Source: Taeniopygia guttata (taxonomy: Eukaryota > Chordata > Aves > Passeriformes > Estrildidae). Taken from it: a stretch of DNA of 64,000 bases. The DNA lies in the NCBI RefSeq assembly GCF_048771995.1, contig NC_133030.1, positions 11,982,001 through 12,046,000 of the forward strand. Direction: 5' to 3'. Positions 46,780-58,679 of this stretch are shown here, piece by piece. How positions within the stretch are numbered: the stretch's first letter is position 1; every line of letters starts with the position of its first letter. The position numbers and the translations under genes are program-made. Below the pieces are notes generated by a model that did no database searches, was not told the DNA's origin, and saw only the letters and a list, made by a program, of their open reading frames with translations.

Positions 46780-49771
46780 TGGGTGTGTCTCCTTTCCCAT
46801 ACCTTGGTGTTCCTTTTGCTTGCAGAAATCAGTTACTAATCTGCAACCAGAGCCAGTTCCTAGTCTGCCTCATTTCCTATTCACTTAGAATATTCTCTTG
46901 TAGAAGGAAGCTTGGAAATTACTGTAGGAAAGATCAGGTTTTTTTAATTACACTGAGGGGCTAATGTTTTTGTAATGCTTTTTTAAAATATATTTACTAT
47001 ATTTATGTATTTATCTATCCTGTCTTAATTATCTGCAATTCCTTTTCTTTCAACAATTCCTGTGCATTCATATTAGCCTGAGCCAGAATCTTCTTCCTGC
47101 TGTTGGAAATATCTCCCTGGACAGTTTAAGCAGTGGCTAATGCCTCCTCATCTTTTTTTTTTTTCTTAATGGGAAAAGGAAGCCCAGGCTCAGCTCTGGA
47201 TCCTGTTGTGGCAGGATCAGTGGGCTAGCCTGTCTTGAGCAGGAGCTGGCTTGATTTGGGAAGGGTGAGGGAGGGGATGGTTCCCCAGGGGCTCTGTCAG
47301 TGTGGGAGCTTTGACCCTCCCCTCACCAGCAGAGCTGCACCTATTCCACTCCTTCCTTCTTCCTTTCCCAAGCCTGAATGCACATGGACTGACAGGAGCA
47401 GAGCTGGATTCAAACAGAAAAGGCTCTGGCTATAAGGTAGATTGATTCATGGAGCCAGAATCCCTGGAGCTGCCCTGCTGCTCCTTCCACAGCAAGGGGC
47501 TGGAAGTGCTTGGAGTGCCCAGTTCCAGAGCCAGTGCTCACCAAAGGGGACTTTTGTCCCAGGAGTGCTTTTTGGATGGATGGGATGAGGCAGGGAAGTA
47601 GGTAGGGTGGGGAGGACATCTAGGCTCCTTCCCACCCCAGAGGGCAGCATCTGGCCCCTGACTTCCCCAGGGACGCTGCCCTGCAGCACCATGTCCCTGT
47701 GGCCACCTGCACAGGGGACTGGATGAGGAGGACACAAAATCTGTTACAGCCCAACACAATCACGACAATTTCCCAGTTTCTTTGGTGCTGGTGGAGCCCG
47801 GAACGGTGAGGGAGTGGAAAAAAACCTTGGCGCCAACAGCTGCTGGCAGGGCTGCGCTGCCAGGCTCCGGGCTGAGCACTAATGAGGTGTCTGTGCTGCT
47901 GCTGGCTCTGCTCAGCTCCTGGAGCCCGCTGGGAGCCCAGGCCCTGCGCTCCAGGAGCTCCCAGGAGCTTGCCAGGAGCACTGCTGGTTAATGCCACCCC
48001 AGGAGAGGCGGCTGTGCCGTCTGCCAGCTCCCCACCAGGGAGGATCCATCCCATGGGATGTGGGGAGCAAAAGGCCCCCCAGCACTGGCATCGGGCTGCC
48101 ACTGCCAGCTGGAAAAAGGAGCAGCTCCGTGAAATCAGCAGGAGAGAATTAAGCAGGGATCCCCTAGACGTGGGCGGGCTGGATGTGGAAGTGCCTCCTT
48201 CCTAGAAATGCTGGAGCCATGGTGCTGCAGCATTCCCAGAGCAAACCGTAGGTATCCCTGTGACCCTAAAGGGCAGTTCTCAGGTGGGAGAGGCCAGGTG
48301 GCTGACCCCACTGTGTCCCTCCAAACGGAGAAGGGAAAGGGAATGTTTCAGCTTGCGTGAAGCAAAATAATCCATGTCAACCTGAGGCATTTTCCAGGTC
48401 TGTGAGCACAGCAGGAGCATAGGAGGGTGACAGCGCCCCTTGAATCCCAGCAGTCCCTTTGGATCCTAGAGCTCCCCTTGGATCCCGGCTGCCTTGTTTC
48501 TCCCCTCTGCCACCACGTCATCTGTTTCTGTTTTCAGTGCCTGGGAACCCCTGATTCACCCCATCCCACGAGGCTGATTCCCGGGGCTTGGAGAGGTGGG
48601 AGGGCTGGGGATCGGGGCAGGGGAGCAGGATGGAGCCCTCTTCCTGCTCCATCCTGCCGGGTGCCCGGGCCGTGCGGGTCCCTTGGCCTGGGCAGGGGGT
48701 CCCTGAGGCGGGGGCACCTCCGCCCGCCGCTGTCTCCCCGGCTCGGCGGCTCCGCATCCCGCTCTCCTGTTGCTCAGAGATGTGGAGGCAGTTGCTAAGA
48801 GACACCGACACGTCAGTATCTGGCCCTAAGGAAAAAAAGAGGAAAAAAAAAAAAAAAAAAGAGACAGAGAAAGAGAGAGACAAGGGAGGACGAGGAGGAG
48901 GAGGGGAGGAAGGAGGTGGGGAAAGACCTGCTCCCATCGCCGGGCTCGCAGCAGCCTTGGCCGCCGCTGCCGAAGCCCAGCTCCCGACTTGGCGGCCTCT
49001 GGGGTGTGGCCGGCCACCGGGGACCCTCACATCACCGCTGGAGCTCCCCACATCGCCACTCAGGACCCCCACATCACCACAGGGAGCCAGGCCCTGCTCC
49101 TTCCCTGGCCAGTGAGTAACCCAGGGCAGCCCGGCCTCACCGGAGGGGTTGGGGCGCTTGGGGATGGGGAGCGACCGGGTAAGGTGGGCCGGTGGGAGGG
49201 GATGGAGCTGGGGGGTGCGGGCAAGGGAGGATGGAGCAGACATGGTCAGGTGGTGGGGGGCGAGGGCAGGCCTGGAGGGATCCTGGTGGGTGCTGGGAAT
49301 GGGGATCTTCCCCCGGGAGAGAGGCGGGGAGGGTGTCCCTGGCACCGGGCTCAGCTCGTGGTGTGGGGGCTGGCGGGGGGCCGTGGAGCAGCACCTCTGC
49401 TCTGCCCACCGCCGGCCGAGATGGGCTGGCCAAGGTCAGCAGGACTGGGGGGCCCTTTTCCGTCGGGAATCCCGGGGGGATGCTTGGAGGAGTGACCCTG
49501 CCCGGGGGGCACGGGGAGGGCGCGGGTGCCCCAGAGGCCGCCCCGGGCCGCGACAGCCGCGGTCCCCCCGCGGGGCGTGCGGCCGGCACGGCTTCCCCCC
49601 TCTCCGCTCGCTCGCAGGCAGCTGGTGACGGCCCGACGCCGGCCCCGCCGGTGCCCCCGGAGGGGTTGGCATGCCGCCGGGATGCCGGGAACGACGCTGT
49701 GACCGCCGGCAGCCCTCGGCGTGAGCGGGCGGGCGGGATGGCCGGCGGCGCCCCGTGAGGGCCACGAGGCC
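46780..49771. other. INCENP-B to LRRC55 spacer and LRRC55 5' region
   Basis: No coding structure with conserved features is seen. 46900-47170 is AT-rich with T-runs. From about 48600 the sequence becomes a CpG-rich region likely to hold the LRRC55 promoter and 5' UTR, with an A18-type run followed by GAGA-rich text at 48838-48910. An upstream non-coding LRRC55 exon is possible but cannot be fixed here. Confidence 0.45.
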
Positions 49772-50700
49772 ATGCTGCTGGGCCCCTGGCTGCTGGCGGC
49801 GGCGGCGGCGGTGGCGGCGGCGGGCGCGGGCTGCCCGGTGCTGTGCAGCTGCCGCGGGCAGGCGGTGGACTGCAGCGGGCAGCGGCTTTTCTCCGTGCCC
49901 CCCGAGCTGCCGCTGGACACGGGCAACCTGAGCCTGGCCCATAACCGCATCGCCAGCATCCCGCCGGGCTACCTGGGCTGCTACGGGCAGCTGCGCGCCC
50001 TGGACCTGCGCAACAACTCGCTGGCGGCGCTGCCGGCCGGGCTGTTCCGCGGCGCCCGGCGCCTGGCGCACCTGGACCTGAGCTACAACAACTTCAGCCT
50101 GGTGCCCGCCGACATGTTCCGCGAGGCCAGCGCGCTGCTGCGCCTCGACCTCAGCCACAACCCGGGGCTGCGCCGCGTCCACCCCCAGGCCTTCCGCGGC
50201 CTGGCCCAGCTGCGCGAGCTGGACCTCAGCTACGGCGGCCTGGCCGCCCTCAGCCTCGATGCCCTGGAGGGGCTGCCCGGCCTCGTGGGGCTGCGCCTGG
50301 GGGGCAACCCCTGGCTGTGCGGCTGCGCCATGGAGCCGCTCCTCAAGTGGCTGCGGGGGCGCATCCAGCGCTGCTCCTCGGGTAGGTGCCGCCGGGACCC
50401 CCGCACCCCATCCCTCACGGGGGCCGGCCGGCAGCTGGGCTGACGCTGTCCCTCTGTCCCGCAGATTCGCAGCAGGCCGAGTGCTGGGCTCCCCCCGAGG
50501 TGGCGGGGGCCCCGCTGCTGTCGCTGACGGAGGAGAGCTTCCAGGCCTGCCACCTCACGCTGACCCTCGACGACTATCTCTTCATCGCCTTCGTCGGCTT
50601 CGTTGTCTCCATCGCCTCGGTGGCCACCAACTTCCTGCTGGGCATCACGGCCAACTGCTGCCACCGCTGGAGCAAGGCCAGTGAGGATGAGGATGTTTAG
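49772..50700 (+). CDS. LRRC55: LRRC55, BK channel gamma subunit, 2 coding exons
   Basis: Single-pass leucine-rich-repeat protein that shifts the voltage dependence of BK (KCNMA1) channels (gamma-3; family knowledge). Exons 49772-50381 and 50465-50700 (TAG) join in phase to 281 aa. Order: signal peptide (about 1-21, [18 protein letters not shown]), LRRNT cysteines (CPVLCSC), five to six LRRs ([51 protein letters not shown]), LRRCT ([17 protein letters not shown]), transmembrane helix ([20 protein letters not shown]), and a short tail ending SKASEDEDV. The membrane segment and tail nearly match human LRRC55. The human protein starts further upstream; the matching in-frame codon here is GTG (49721) and a stop precedes it at 49700, so 49772 is the only ATG start. 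Next to APLNR, as in human 11q12.1. Confidence 0.95.
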
Positions 50701-51990
50701 GGACCGCCGCTGCCACCGCCGCCAATAGACCCCCGCCCCGGCCACCCCCCGGCCCGGCCGCCCCCGCGGGGACACCAGACTGTGCCTTCTCCGCGTCCCC
50801 TCCCGCCACCCCCCCGTGCCGGGGTGGCTCTTGAGATGCCGGGGACACCAGGGGACAGCCCTGCTTCCTTTTGCCCCAAACTGGGGAGTTTTTGCACCCC
50901 TCCCATCACCGTGAGCTTGGACCCCTTCCTGTGCTGTTCCCACTGCCCAGGACTGGTTGAGGCAGAGATTTGGGAATCCCCTGGGAACCCCTCCACCGCT
51001 GCCTGGGAGAGACAGAGGACAAAGTGTGTGTGCCCCACTCTCCTGGGGGCATCGAGGAAATCCCTGCTTTCAGCCCCAAAGCAGCACCGCTGGAGCCCCC
51101 CAAATCCTGCACATACTCTCCAGCCTCCCCAAAAATCCAGGGGGGCCGGAAGCGTTGCTGACACTCAGCTTGTCACCACTGTTCCAGGGCATGCCTGCAC
51201 CTTGCTGGTGACATTGGGATGTGCTGGAACAGCACCAGGACCACTGAGCCTGGCAGTGGGATGGGCTGTGACATCTCCAGGGGATGACATCTCCCAGGGA
51301 TGGCACCTTCCACGGATTGCATCTCCCAGGGATGACATCTGCCTCCTCTTTGGGACCAAACCAGGCTCCAGCATTGCCCACCCTGGGGGAGGTTTGGGAG
51401 GTAGAAGGAGCTCTAAAAAAAGGCAAAAAAAGAAAAAAAAATAGCAAAAAGCAGAAAGCCAATGACCCTCTGTCCAGCTGGGACAGCCATGTCCCCAGTG
51501 CCTGTGTCAGCTGTCCCTGGTGTCTGTGTCACCCTGTCACTGTGGGAGCACATCAGGTGGGGAGTGGGGTTGGGGGCTTGGGGCTGGGGTCACCTGAGGA
51601 CTGCTTTGTCCCTTCCCCTGTCCCCCATGGAGGCTGAGTGCATGGGGAGGGGGGTTTGGTTTAACCCCAGCCCACCCCAAAAGGGCTCCAACTGCACCCC
51701 AGCCCCAGCGCTGCCCCCGGGAAAGGGAACTTGACCTCTGCCTTCTCTATTTTGTCTGGGGTTTTATTATTTTCCTTTCAGTGAGTCCAAGAACCCCCCT
51801 GCTCCACACCCCTGCACCCCCACAAGTCCTGCAACCCCGGACCAGTCACATGGGCATGGAGCATCCACCTGCATCCCACCAGCTCCTTCCTCTGCCTCAC
51901 CTCACCCTCTTCTTTTTGTATTTATATTTATGCTTTATTTTCCTTCTGTTTTGTTTCTCCTTGTCTTTTGATTTTGTTGTTTCTCTGTTC

Positions 51991-52227
51991 CTTTCCTTTC
52001 CTTTCCTTTCCTTTCCTTTCCTTTCCTTTCCTTTCCTTTCCTTTCCTTTCCTTTCCTTTCCTTTCCTTTCCTTTCCTTTCCTTTCCTTTCCTTTCCTTTC
52101 CTTTCCTTTCCTTTCCTTTCCTTTCCTTTCCTTTCCTTTCCTTTCCTTTCCTTTCCTTTCCTTTCCTTTCCTTTCCTTTCCTTTCCTTTCCTTTCCTTTC
52201 CTTTCCTTTCCTTTCCTTTCCTTTCCT
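51991..52227 (+). repeat. (CTTTC)n pentanucleotide microsatellite, about 47 copies
   Basis: An uninterrupted run of the 5-bp unit CTTTC over about 237 bp, with all pyrimidines on the plus strand. It lies within the probable LRRC55 3' UTR. A second, related array follows after a 13-bp break. Confidence 0.98.
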
Positions 52228-52240
52228 TGTCTTCTATATC

Positions 52241-52370
52241 TTCTTTTCTTTTCTTTTCTTTTCTTTTCTTTTCTTTTCTTTTCTTTTCTTTTCTTTTCTT
52301 TTCTTTTCTTTTCTTTTCTTTTCTTTTCTTTTCTTTTCTTTTCTTTTCTTTTCTTTTCTTTTCTTTTCTT
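52241..52370 (+). repeat. (TTTTC)n pentanucleotide microsatellite, about 26 copies
   Basis: A pure run of TTCTT/TTTTC units over about 130 bp, decaying into TTTTCTC variants up to about 52400. It differs from the first array by one base per unit. Confidence 0.97.
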
Positions 52371-53012
52371 TTTTCTCTTTTCTCTTTTCTCTTTTCTCTT
52401 TTCCTTTTCTTTTCTTTCCTTTATTTTGCTTTCTTTTTTCTCTCTTCTCCCCCAACCCCGCTCTTTGTACGTTTTGTAACCGCGGGTTTTGTACCACGGG
52501 GCACTTTTTCAGCGCCAAACCTCGACAATAAAGAGTGTCAGCGCAGCCGGGGCCGGGACACGCGTGTGGCGGGGGGGACACTGTGCGTGTGTGACGGGGA
52601 CATGTGTGTGACAGACCCCCGCGTGCGTGCAGCGGGCACAGGCAGCGTCCCACAGCCTGCAGAAGGCATCAGCCCCGCTCTTCCCTCCAGCGCTTCCTGT
52701 TATTCCTCCGGCAGCATCTCCCGGCCCCGGCGGGGCCCAGCTGTGGCCGCCGGGTCACCTCCGCGTCCCCCCCTCCCCGGGACCCCCTCCGGGCGGGCGG
52801 GGGGACGCGGGCCCCGTCCCGCCCGGCCGGAGCCCAGAGGTCGGGCAGCAGCTGTGCCGCGTCCGGCCACGCCGGCGGCCCCGGGGGAGCGATGGGGGCA
52901 GCGGGCGGACAGCGGCTGCAGAGCCCGGCCGGGTGCCCGGGGCACCCCCGAACTCGGGCATTGCCCTGCCATCCTTCTTTCCATGCACCCATGTTTCCCT
53001 TCCTCCCAACGC

Positions 53013-53100
53013 ATCCATCCATCTATCCGTCCATCCATCCATCCATCCATCCATCCATCCATCCATCCATCCATCCATCTATCCATCCATCCACCCGTCC
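53013..53100 (+). repeat. (CATC)n tetranucleotide array
   Basis: About 20 units of CATC with a few CTATC and CCGTC interruptions, starting near CGCATCCATCCATCTATCC. A short related ATGG run lies at 54517-54540. Confidence 0.95.
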
Positions 53101-54425
53101 ATCCACATAATACAATCCCACCTCCCATCCCAACCCCCCTCCCCACCCACCAAAACTGGCCCCCCTTCTTTCCCACCCCTTTTCCTCTCTCTGTCCTCCC
53201 CCTCTTCAGTCCTGCAGGGTCACACAGGGCCCACCAGACCTTCGGGGGTCCCCACATATTATGGGGGGAGAGGGGGGGGTTGGACCGGCCCCCTAAAAGG
53301 GGTGTTGGGTGGGCCACCCAGAAATGGGCACGGTGGGGGCACACTGAGACAGGGACCCTCCTGAAATGCCACCCCTGGCAGCCGCTGCTCCCACCCTACA
53401 GTGACAAAAGTTTCTGAGCCCCGGGTGTGGTGCCAAAGCTTTCCCGCGGCTTTAGCAAATCCGAATTTTCCCGACAAAAACGGGAGCTGCAGCCCCCCTA
53501 CCCACGCGGTTCCCCCCCCCTCCGTTTGCTTTGGGGCGGGAGGTGTGAAGGAGCCCGAGCTGGGCTGTAAACACGGAGGTCACTTCAAAGGGGACGCCCG
53601 GGGACATCCTTAGCACCGCCAGATTATTTCGGCACCCCCGGGCGGGATGCGAGGCGAGGAGGGAGGTCGGGTGGGGGGGTGAACATCCCGTTTGGCAGCT
53701 TGGAAAAGCGGCGGGGGTCGGGGGAAGAGCTGCGGGGGGCAACTGGGGCTGTCCCCATCCTTGCCCAAATTCCTATCCCTGGTGCATCCATCCTCCCCGG
53801 AGCCCACTTTTACTCCCTGTGCAGAATAATCTGTTTTCCCAGTGCCACATTCCCACAACCACGGTTTGGGGAATCCTGGCCATGCCCCCAGCCCTGCAGC
53901 GTGCTCAGGGCATGGTATTTTGGGTATTTGAGGGCCCCCAGGCTCCCTGAGGATCACACCCACCCCCCACCCCCTAGCCATCCCTTCCAAGGATGCTCCC
54001 CATCCCCCCCGTGCCTGCTGTCCCCCTCTATCTTCCCTCATCTTCCCCAGGCACTCTCAGGAAGGCAACACCTTCCTTATCTTCTTCCGACGGCCCTGCT
54101 GCCCCTCACCCCCAGCTCCGGCCTTGTTATTTTCTGTAGTGTCCCTGCATTTCTCCCCAGAGACTCCTCAAGCAAACATTTCCCTCCTGGAAGGGAAAGG
54201 GAAATCTCCAAGACGCGGATAGAAAGTCAGCATCTCCGTCTCCGCTGGCCGGGCGCCTGCGGCTATTTCCGCGCCCGGCGGCTGAGCCGGACGGGGGGGA
54301 AGCAGCAAAGCCGACACCCCCACAGTGCTGGGATGTTTGGGGGTGGTGGAGGGATGGAGGGAGAGAGGGAAAGGAGGGTGGTGGTGGGATGGAGGGATGA
54401 GCAAAGGGAGGGAGAAAAAGGAAAA

Positions 54426-54492
54426 GTCATAGAATCATCAAGGTTGGAAGACATCTTTACGATCAAGTCCAACCATCAACACAGCAACACCC
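54426..54492 (-). repeat. CR1-type LINE terminus
   Basis: The antisense CR1 3' end CATAGAATCATCAAGGTTGG continues to AAGTCCAACCATCAAC. About 65 bp, heavily 5'-truncated, and close to the classical avian CR1 terminus, so it may be younger than the others. Confidence 0.85.
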
Positions 54493-55697
54493 CTGTAACC
54501 CCCAAAACCATTTACCCATGGATGGATGGATGGATGGAGGAGGGGACTGTTGGACTGATGGATGGACAGCTGGATTGACAGATGGATGAGAGATGTCCAG
54601 TGGTCTCTCCAGGCTGAGAGAGCCTGGACAGCACTGGAATGTAAACACACTTTGGGACGCGTCCCTGGATGCAGCATTCCCACTCCTCAAGCTCCCCCAG
54701 CCCTTAAACCAAACCAGATCCATCTGGAAACTCCCCATAACCCTCAAGGAGGCTCCCAACCCTCCAGCTGGGGGGTTGTGCAGTCCCCAACCCCGTGGCC
54801 ATCCCCTCCGTTCCCTCTCTCTGGACAAAGGACCGTCCCCACACGGCGAGACCGCGGGCGGTGCCCCCAAACCCGGCAGGGGCCGGCAGGAAGGCGGAGG
54901 CAGCTCCCCCGACGACGGGAAGCATCCCAAGGAACCCAATAATGATCCCGCATCCTTTCCAAGAGAGAACAAAGGCTGAGGAGATAGCATAGTTCATCAC
55001 CGATAAATGAAGGATGTAAATAGCAAATAGGGGGAAGATTTATTTTGAGCAGAGCCTGAGGAAGCAGCGGGGGCTGGGCTGGGGGGGAAATGGGACAGGA
55101 GCCATTTGGTGGCTCATCCAAATCCTGGTTGGGGTGAGCTGGAGTCCTGCCCGGTGCCCAAACCTCCCATCAACGCCCAGGGCGTCCTGTGTCCCTTTTC
55201 ATACCCTGAGGGTCCCGTGTCCCCGTCTGCACCCGGGGAGTCCCGTGTCCCCATCCCTCACGTTTGGGTGTTTCACAGCCCCGGGTCCCGTTTGCACGCC
55301 CAGGTGAGTCACCCGGCCTCAGATAAGGAAAAAAAACCCAAAATGGGATTTGGTGGGACGGTGCTGCTGCCTGATACAATCACACCTGGGGGGCTGAGAC
55401 AGGCAGGTGCCCACCCCACGGGATCAAACACCCTCATCGCGGTGCTGCAACGCCCCGAAGGGTTGAGACGGAGGTTTTCCTGCATTTCCCGAAGTGTTGT
55501 TGAGGAAGAGACCAGGAGAATCCATCCCAGGCAGAGACGCCCCACAGTGCGCACACACCCCCCACACACACTGCACCCTCACTCTAGACACCCTAAAACC
55601 CTGCCGTACCCCCACTCCTCCATCCTCCCTTCCACCACATCCCCCCAGCCCCCCGAGGGAACTGCGCACACCCTGCTCCTTTTTTATCCAAAATTCA

Positions 55698-55703
55698 TTT
55701 ATT
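55698..55703 (-). promoter_or_regulatory. APLNR: APLNR poly(A) signal (AATAAA)
   Basis: TTTATT on the plus strand lies about 225 bp downstream of the APLNR stop. The short 3' UTR between them includes a 16-base G run at 55862-55877 (C run on the transcript). Confidence 0.75.
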
Positions 55704-55927
55704 TGTCACAAAACACAAAGCCCTGGGGTGCAGGGGGAGCCGCCCCCGCCTGAGGCCCCCAGGGGCTCCTCCCCGGCTGTGACTCAGTTTTCCCTTCCTG
55801 CGATTAGGGCTTTTCATCGGGGATCCCCAAAGCAAGCCAGGCTTTGGGGCGAGGCGGAGGTGGGGGGGGGGGGGGGGTCCCCCGAGTAGACCAGCTCGGG
55901 GGGCGCCGGGGCCGGTCGGGGAGGGGT

Positions 55928-57043
55928 TCAGGAGCGGAAGAGCGTCTCCTGGGTGGCGGGGTCCAGCTTGCCCCCCGGGCCGGGGCCCCCCTTGCCACCG
56001 GGGGGGTGGCTGTGCCCCGAGGAGTAGCTGGCGGAGCGCTCGGGGCCGGGGCCGGGGGTCCGGCAGCAGAGGAGGGCGGCGCAGGCGTGGCGGAATCGGG
56101 GGTCGAAGAAGGCGTAGAGGAAGGGGTTGAGGCAGCTGTTGATGTAGGCGATGCCGGTGCAGTAGGGATGGAGGTTGTTGAGGAAGGTGTGGAGGGCGCA
56201 GGACCAGGGCAGCACCTCCAGGTCCATCAGCACGTAGAGGGTCTTGACCAGGTGGAAGGGCAGCCAGCAGCCCCCGAAGGCGGCCACCAGCACCGTGATG
56301 ATGGTGAGGAGGCGTTTGCGCTTGCGGGGCCCCTCGGCCCGCTCCCGGCGGAAATGAGTGGCCACGGTGCGAGCGATGAAGAAGTAGCAGGTCAGCATCA
56401 CGGCGAAGGGCACCACGAAGCCCAGGGCGGTGGAGGAGAGCCCCAGCCCCACCTCCCAGGCGCCCTCCGTGCCCTGCGCCGCCAGGTCCCCGTAGTCCAT
56501 GTAGCAGGTGATCTTGGTGTCCCCGCCGAGGGCGGCCGCCCGCCGCAGCACCAGCGCGGGCAGGGCCAGCAGGGCGGCCAGCAGCCACAGCGCCACGGTG
56601 GCCACCAGCCCGCTGACCCGAGAGCGCAGCTTGGCCGTGGCCAGCGGCCGCACGATGGCCAGGTAGCGGTCGAAGCTGAGGCCGGTCAGGCAGAAGACGC
56701 TGGCGTACATGTTGACGAACACCAGGTAGCTGCTGACCTTGCAGGCGGCCGTGCCGAAGGGCCAGTGGTAGCCCAGCCAGGCGTAGGCGGCCCAGAGGGG
56801 CAGGGTGACCACGAAGGTGAGGTCGGCCACGGCCAGGTTGGCGATGAAGGTGTCGGCCGAGCGCCGGCGGTCGCGGCCGCCCTTGAAGACGGTCCAGAGG
56901 ACGAGCCCGTTGCCGGCGGTGCCCAGCAGGAAGACCAGCAGGTAGATGGTGGGCAGCAGGGCCAGCGAGGGGCCCCACTCCGCGTACTCGCAGTCCGTAT
57001 CGTTGTCGAAGCCGTAGGTGTAGGCGTCCGTCGCCTCCTCCAT
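55928..57043 (-). CDS. APLNR: APLNR, apelin receptor (class A GPCR), single coding exon
   Basis: Gi-coupled receptor for apelin and Elabela/Toddler, acting in heart and vessel development. The frame is 371 aa without introns, close to the human 380. Seen: acidic N-terminus with an NDTD glycosylation site and CEYAEW, TM1 [14 protein letters not shown]2 [21 protein letters not shown]3 [20 protein letters not shown] with the DRY motif, TM5 [21 protein letters not shown]6 [18 protein letters not shown]7 [16 protein letters not shown] with NPxxY, then an LLCC palmitoylation-type cysteine pair and a serine-rich tail (SASYSSGHS) ending ETLFRS. The start ATG at 57043 aligns with human MEEGGD. The last residues differ from the mammalian ETLVVD. 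Confidence 0.97.
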   Translation of the reverse strand: MEEATDAYTYGFDNDTDCEYAEWGPSLALLPTIYLLVFLLGTAGNGLVLWTVFKGGRDRRRSADTFIANLAVADLTFVVTLPLWAAYAWLGYHWPFGTAACKVSSYLVFVNMYASVFCLTGLSFDRYLAIVRPLATAKLRSRVSGLVATVALWLLAALLALPALVLRRAAALGGDTKITCYMDYGDLAAQGTEGAWEVGLGLSSTALGFVVPFAVMLTCYFFIARTVATHFRRERAEGPRKRKRLLTIITVLVAAFGGCWLPFHLVKTLYVLMDLEVLPWSCALHTFLNNLHPYCTGIAYINSCLNPFLYAFFDPRFRHACAALLCCRTPGPGPERSASYSSGHSHPPGGKGGPGPGGKLDPATQETLFRS

Positions 57044-57450
57044 CCCGGCGCTGGGCTCCGCTCCGCTCAGCTCATCCCGGGCTCACCCGCTGCTCCGGCC
57101 CCTGAGCGACTCTCACCGCGTTACCTCCCCTTCCTCCTGCTCCCCGCCCTCCTCCTGGAGGGGACGGGCAGGACAGGGCAGGGGGCAGGGCCGGGGGGGA
57201 GCCCCCGTGGGAAACTTCACAGCTCCCCCCACCTCCATCTGGCTCCTGCCCGGGGGGTTTTACCGAGCTCTCACCCGCGTGTCAACGCGCCGACCCCCGA
57301 GATAACCCCGGCCTCACCACGCCCGGGGGGTTTGGTCGCCCTCCGCGGTGGCGTTCGGTGCTGGGATCCGGCTCTGGGGAGCTCAGGAACGCGGGGGGGG
57401 CTTCAGCCAGCGTTTGGGGTTTCACCTCGGGGCGCCGCATTCAGCGCCGG

Positions 57451-57510
57451 GGTGTCACACATCGGGGTGTCACACATCGGGGTGTCACACATCGGCGTGT
57501 CACACATCGG
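57451..57510. repeat. 15-bp minisatellite, 4 copies
   Basis: Four direct copies of GGTGTCACACATCGG (the fourth with one G to C change in the unit start), located about 400 bp upstream of the APLNR start codon. Confidence 0.95.
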
Positions 57511-58679
57511 GGCTGCATTTCGCACGGGCAGTGTCACATCGGGCACCTGGCAGCGGGGGGGTCGCAGAGGGGGTCGTTGTCACACTGGGGGGAGTGGCGC
57601 TGCGGTGGGGGGGAGGGTGTGCATTTGGCATTTTGCATTTGGCACTTGGGATTCCCCGTTTTGCTCCCAGCTTTGTCTCGCTGCGCACACAGCGGTGGCT
57701 CCAGGGGGTCCCCCAGCGCCGGGACCCCACTTTGAGCAAAACGTGCCGAGGAGATTTATACATTTACCAAAGATCCAGGGCGGGGAGGGGGATTCTGGGA
57801 CCCCCCACGCTGTAAAAAGATCGTTTTAGGGCAGCAGCTGCCGCAGGACCGGCTGCTACCGGAGCTCTCAGCTTCGCGGGTTGCTCATGGAGCCGGACGC
57901 GGCAACGCTGAGCCAAGAGAGAACAAATTTTCCCCCACTCCATAAATAAACATTTGTGTGGGGAGGAGGGAAGCCCTCCGAGGTGGTGGGGCCGTGGTCT
58001 GGGATTGTCCCACTGGAACGAACTCACACAGTTCCAGCTCTGGGGAAAAGAGCCCAAGGAGCCGAGCGGGACTTTGCAGAGTGAGGTCTGAAGAGCCCCA
58101 GATCTCCGGGACACGGAGGGGGGGGCTGGGCTGGGGCTGTAGGGGGGGATTAAGTCGGGGACGGGCTGTGGGAAGGGGCAGGTTTAACACCTGAGTGCAG
58201 GGATAGAGACTGGGGGGGACACAGATCCCCCGGGACCCCCCGCCGGCTCAGTGGGGCCCTTCTACCAGCAAAGAGGTGTAAAGGAGGGGTTGTGGGGGGA
58301 ATTCAGTGGCTGAAATGGCGGGGAGAGCTCACAGGGATCTCCAAAATGAGACAGAATGGCGTAGGGCGGAAAGGGGACGGTAAATGGGGATGCAGGTTAG
58401 GGGACCGCGGGGGCGGGACACAGCAACACCAAACCGGACACCCAGAGCTGCAGCGTCAGCCGGGAGAGGAAAGCAGCGCTGAATCAGGCTGGAGATAAGG
58501 AGCGATCCCGTATCTCAGTGCCGGGACAGCCGGCATGCGGGGAGAGAGGTATTAAACACAGAAACTGCTCAAACTGCTGGCAGATCTGCGAGGGTGCCCA
58601 GCTCCGGGTCAAATCTCAAGCTGGAACGAGGAAGGGCTGGAATCCCGCAGTCCCCAGCGCAGACACAGCTCGAGCCTTT

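Larger units (their letters stand above)
50701..52532 (+). other. LRRC55: LRRC55 3' UTR
   Basis: About 1.8 kb from the stop codon to an AATAAA at 52527-52532, which is followed by a GT-rich element (GTGTCAGCG, CGTGTGTGGCGG). No further reading frame is convincing. The UTR contains the large CTTTC/TTTTC array at 51991-52400. An earlier cleavage site cannot be excluded. Confidence 0.6.
52533..55690. other. LRRC55-APLNR convergent spacer
   Basis: The spacer lies between two genes that point at each other. It contains simple repeats (53013-53100 CATC/CATCT tetranucleotide array, 54517-54540 ATGG units), a small CR1 terminus, and a CpG-rich block at 52700-52950. I see no spliced gene structure. 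The long frames there come from repeats and GC bias. Confidence 0.5.

Noticed and set aside
49721-49771. Extended LRRC55 start at 49721
   Set aside because: The codon is GTG, not ATG, and a stop lies in frame just upstream.
51781-53417. Long frames rich in FLSFP and SFLFF
   Set aside because: They are translations of the CTTTC/TTTTC microsatellites and the CATC array, not proteins.
55844-57829. 661-codon plus-strand open frame
   Set aside because: It is antisense to APLNR and exists because GC-rich, RNY-biased codons leave few stops on the other strand. It has no recognisable domain, and the APLNR frame explains the region.
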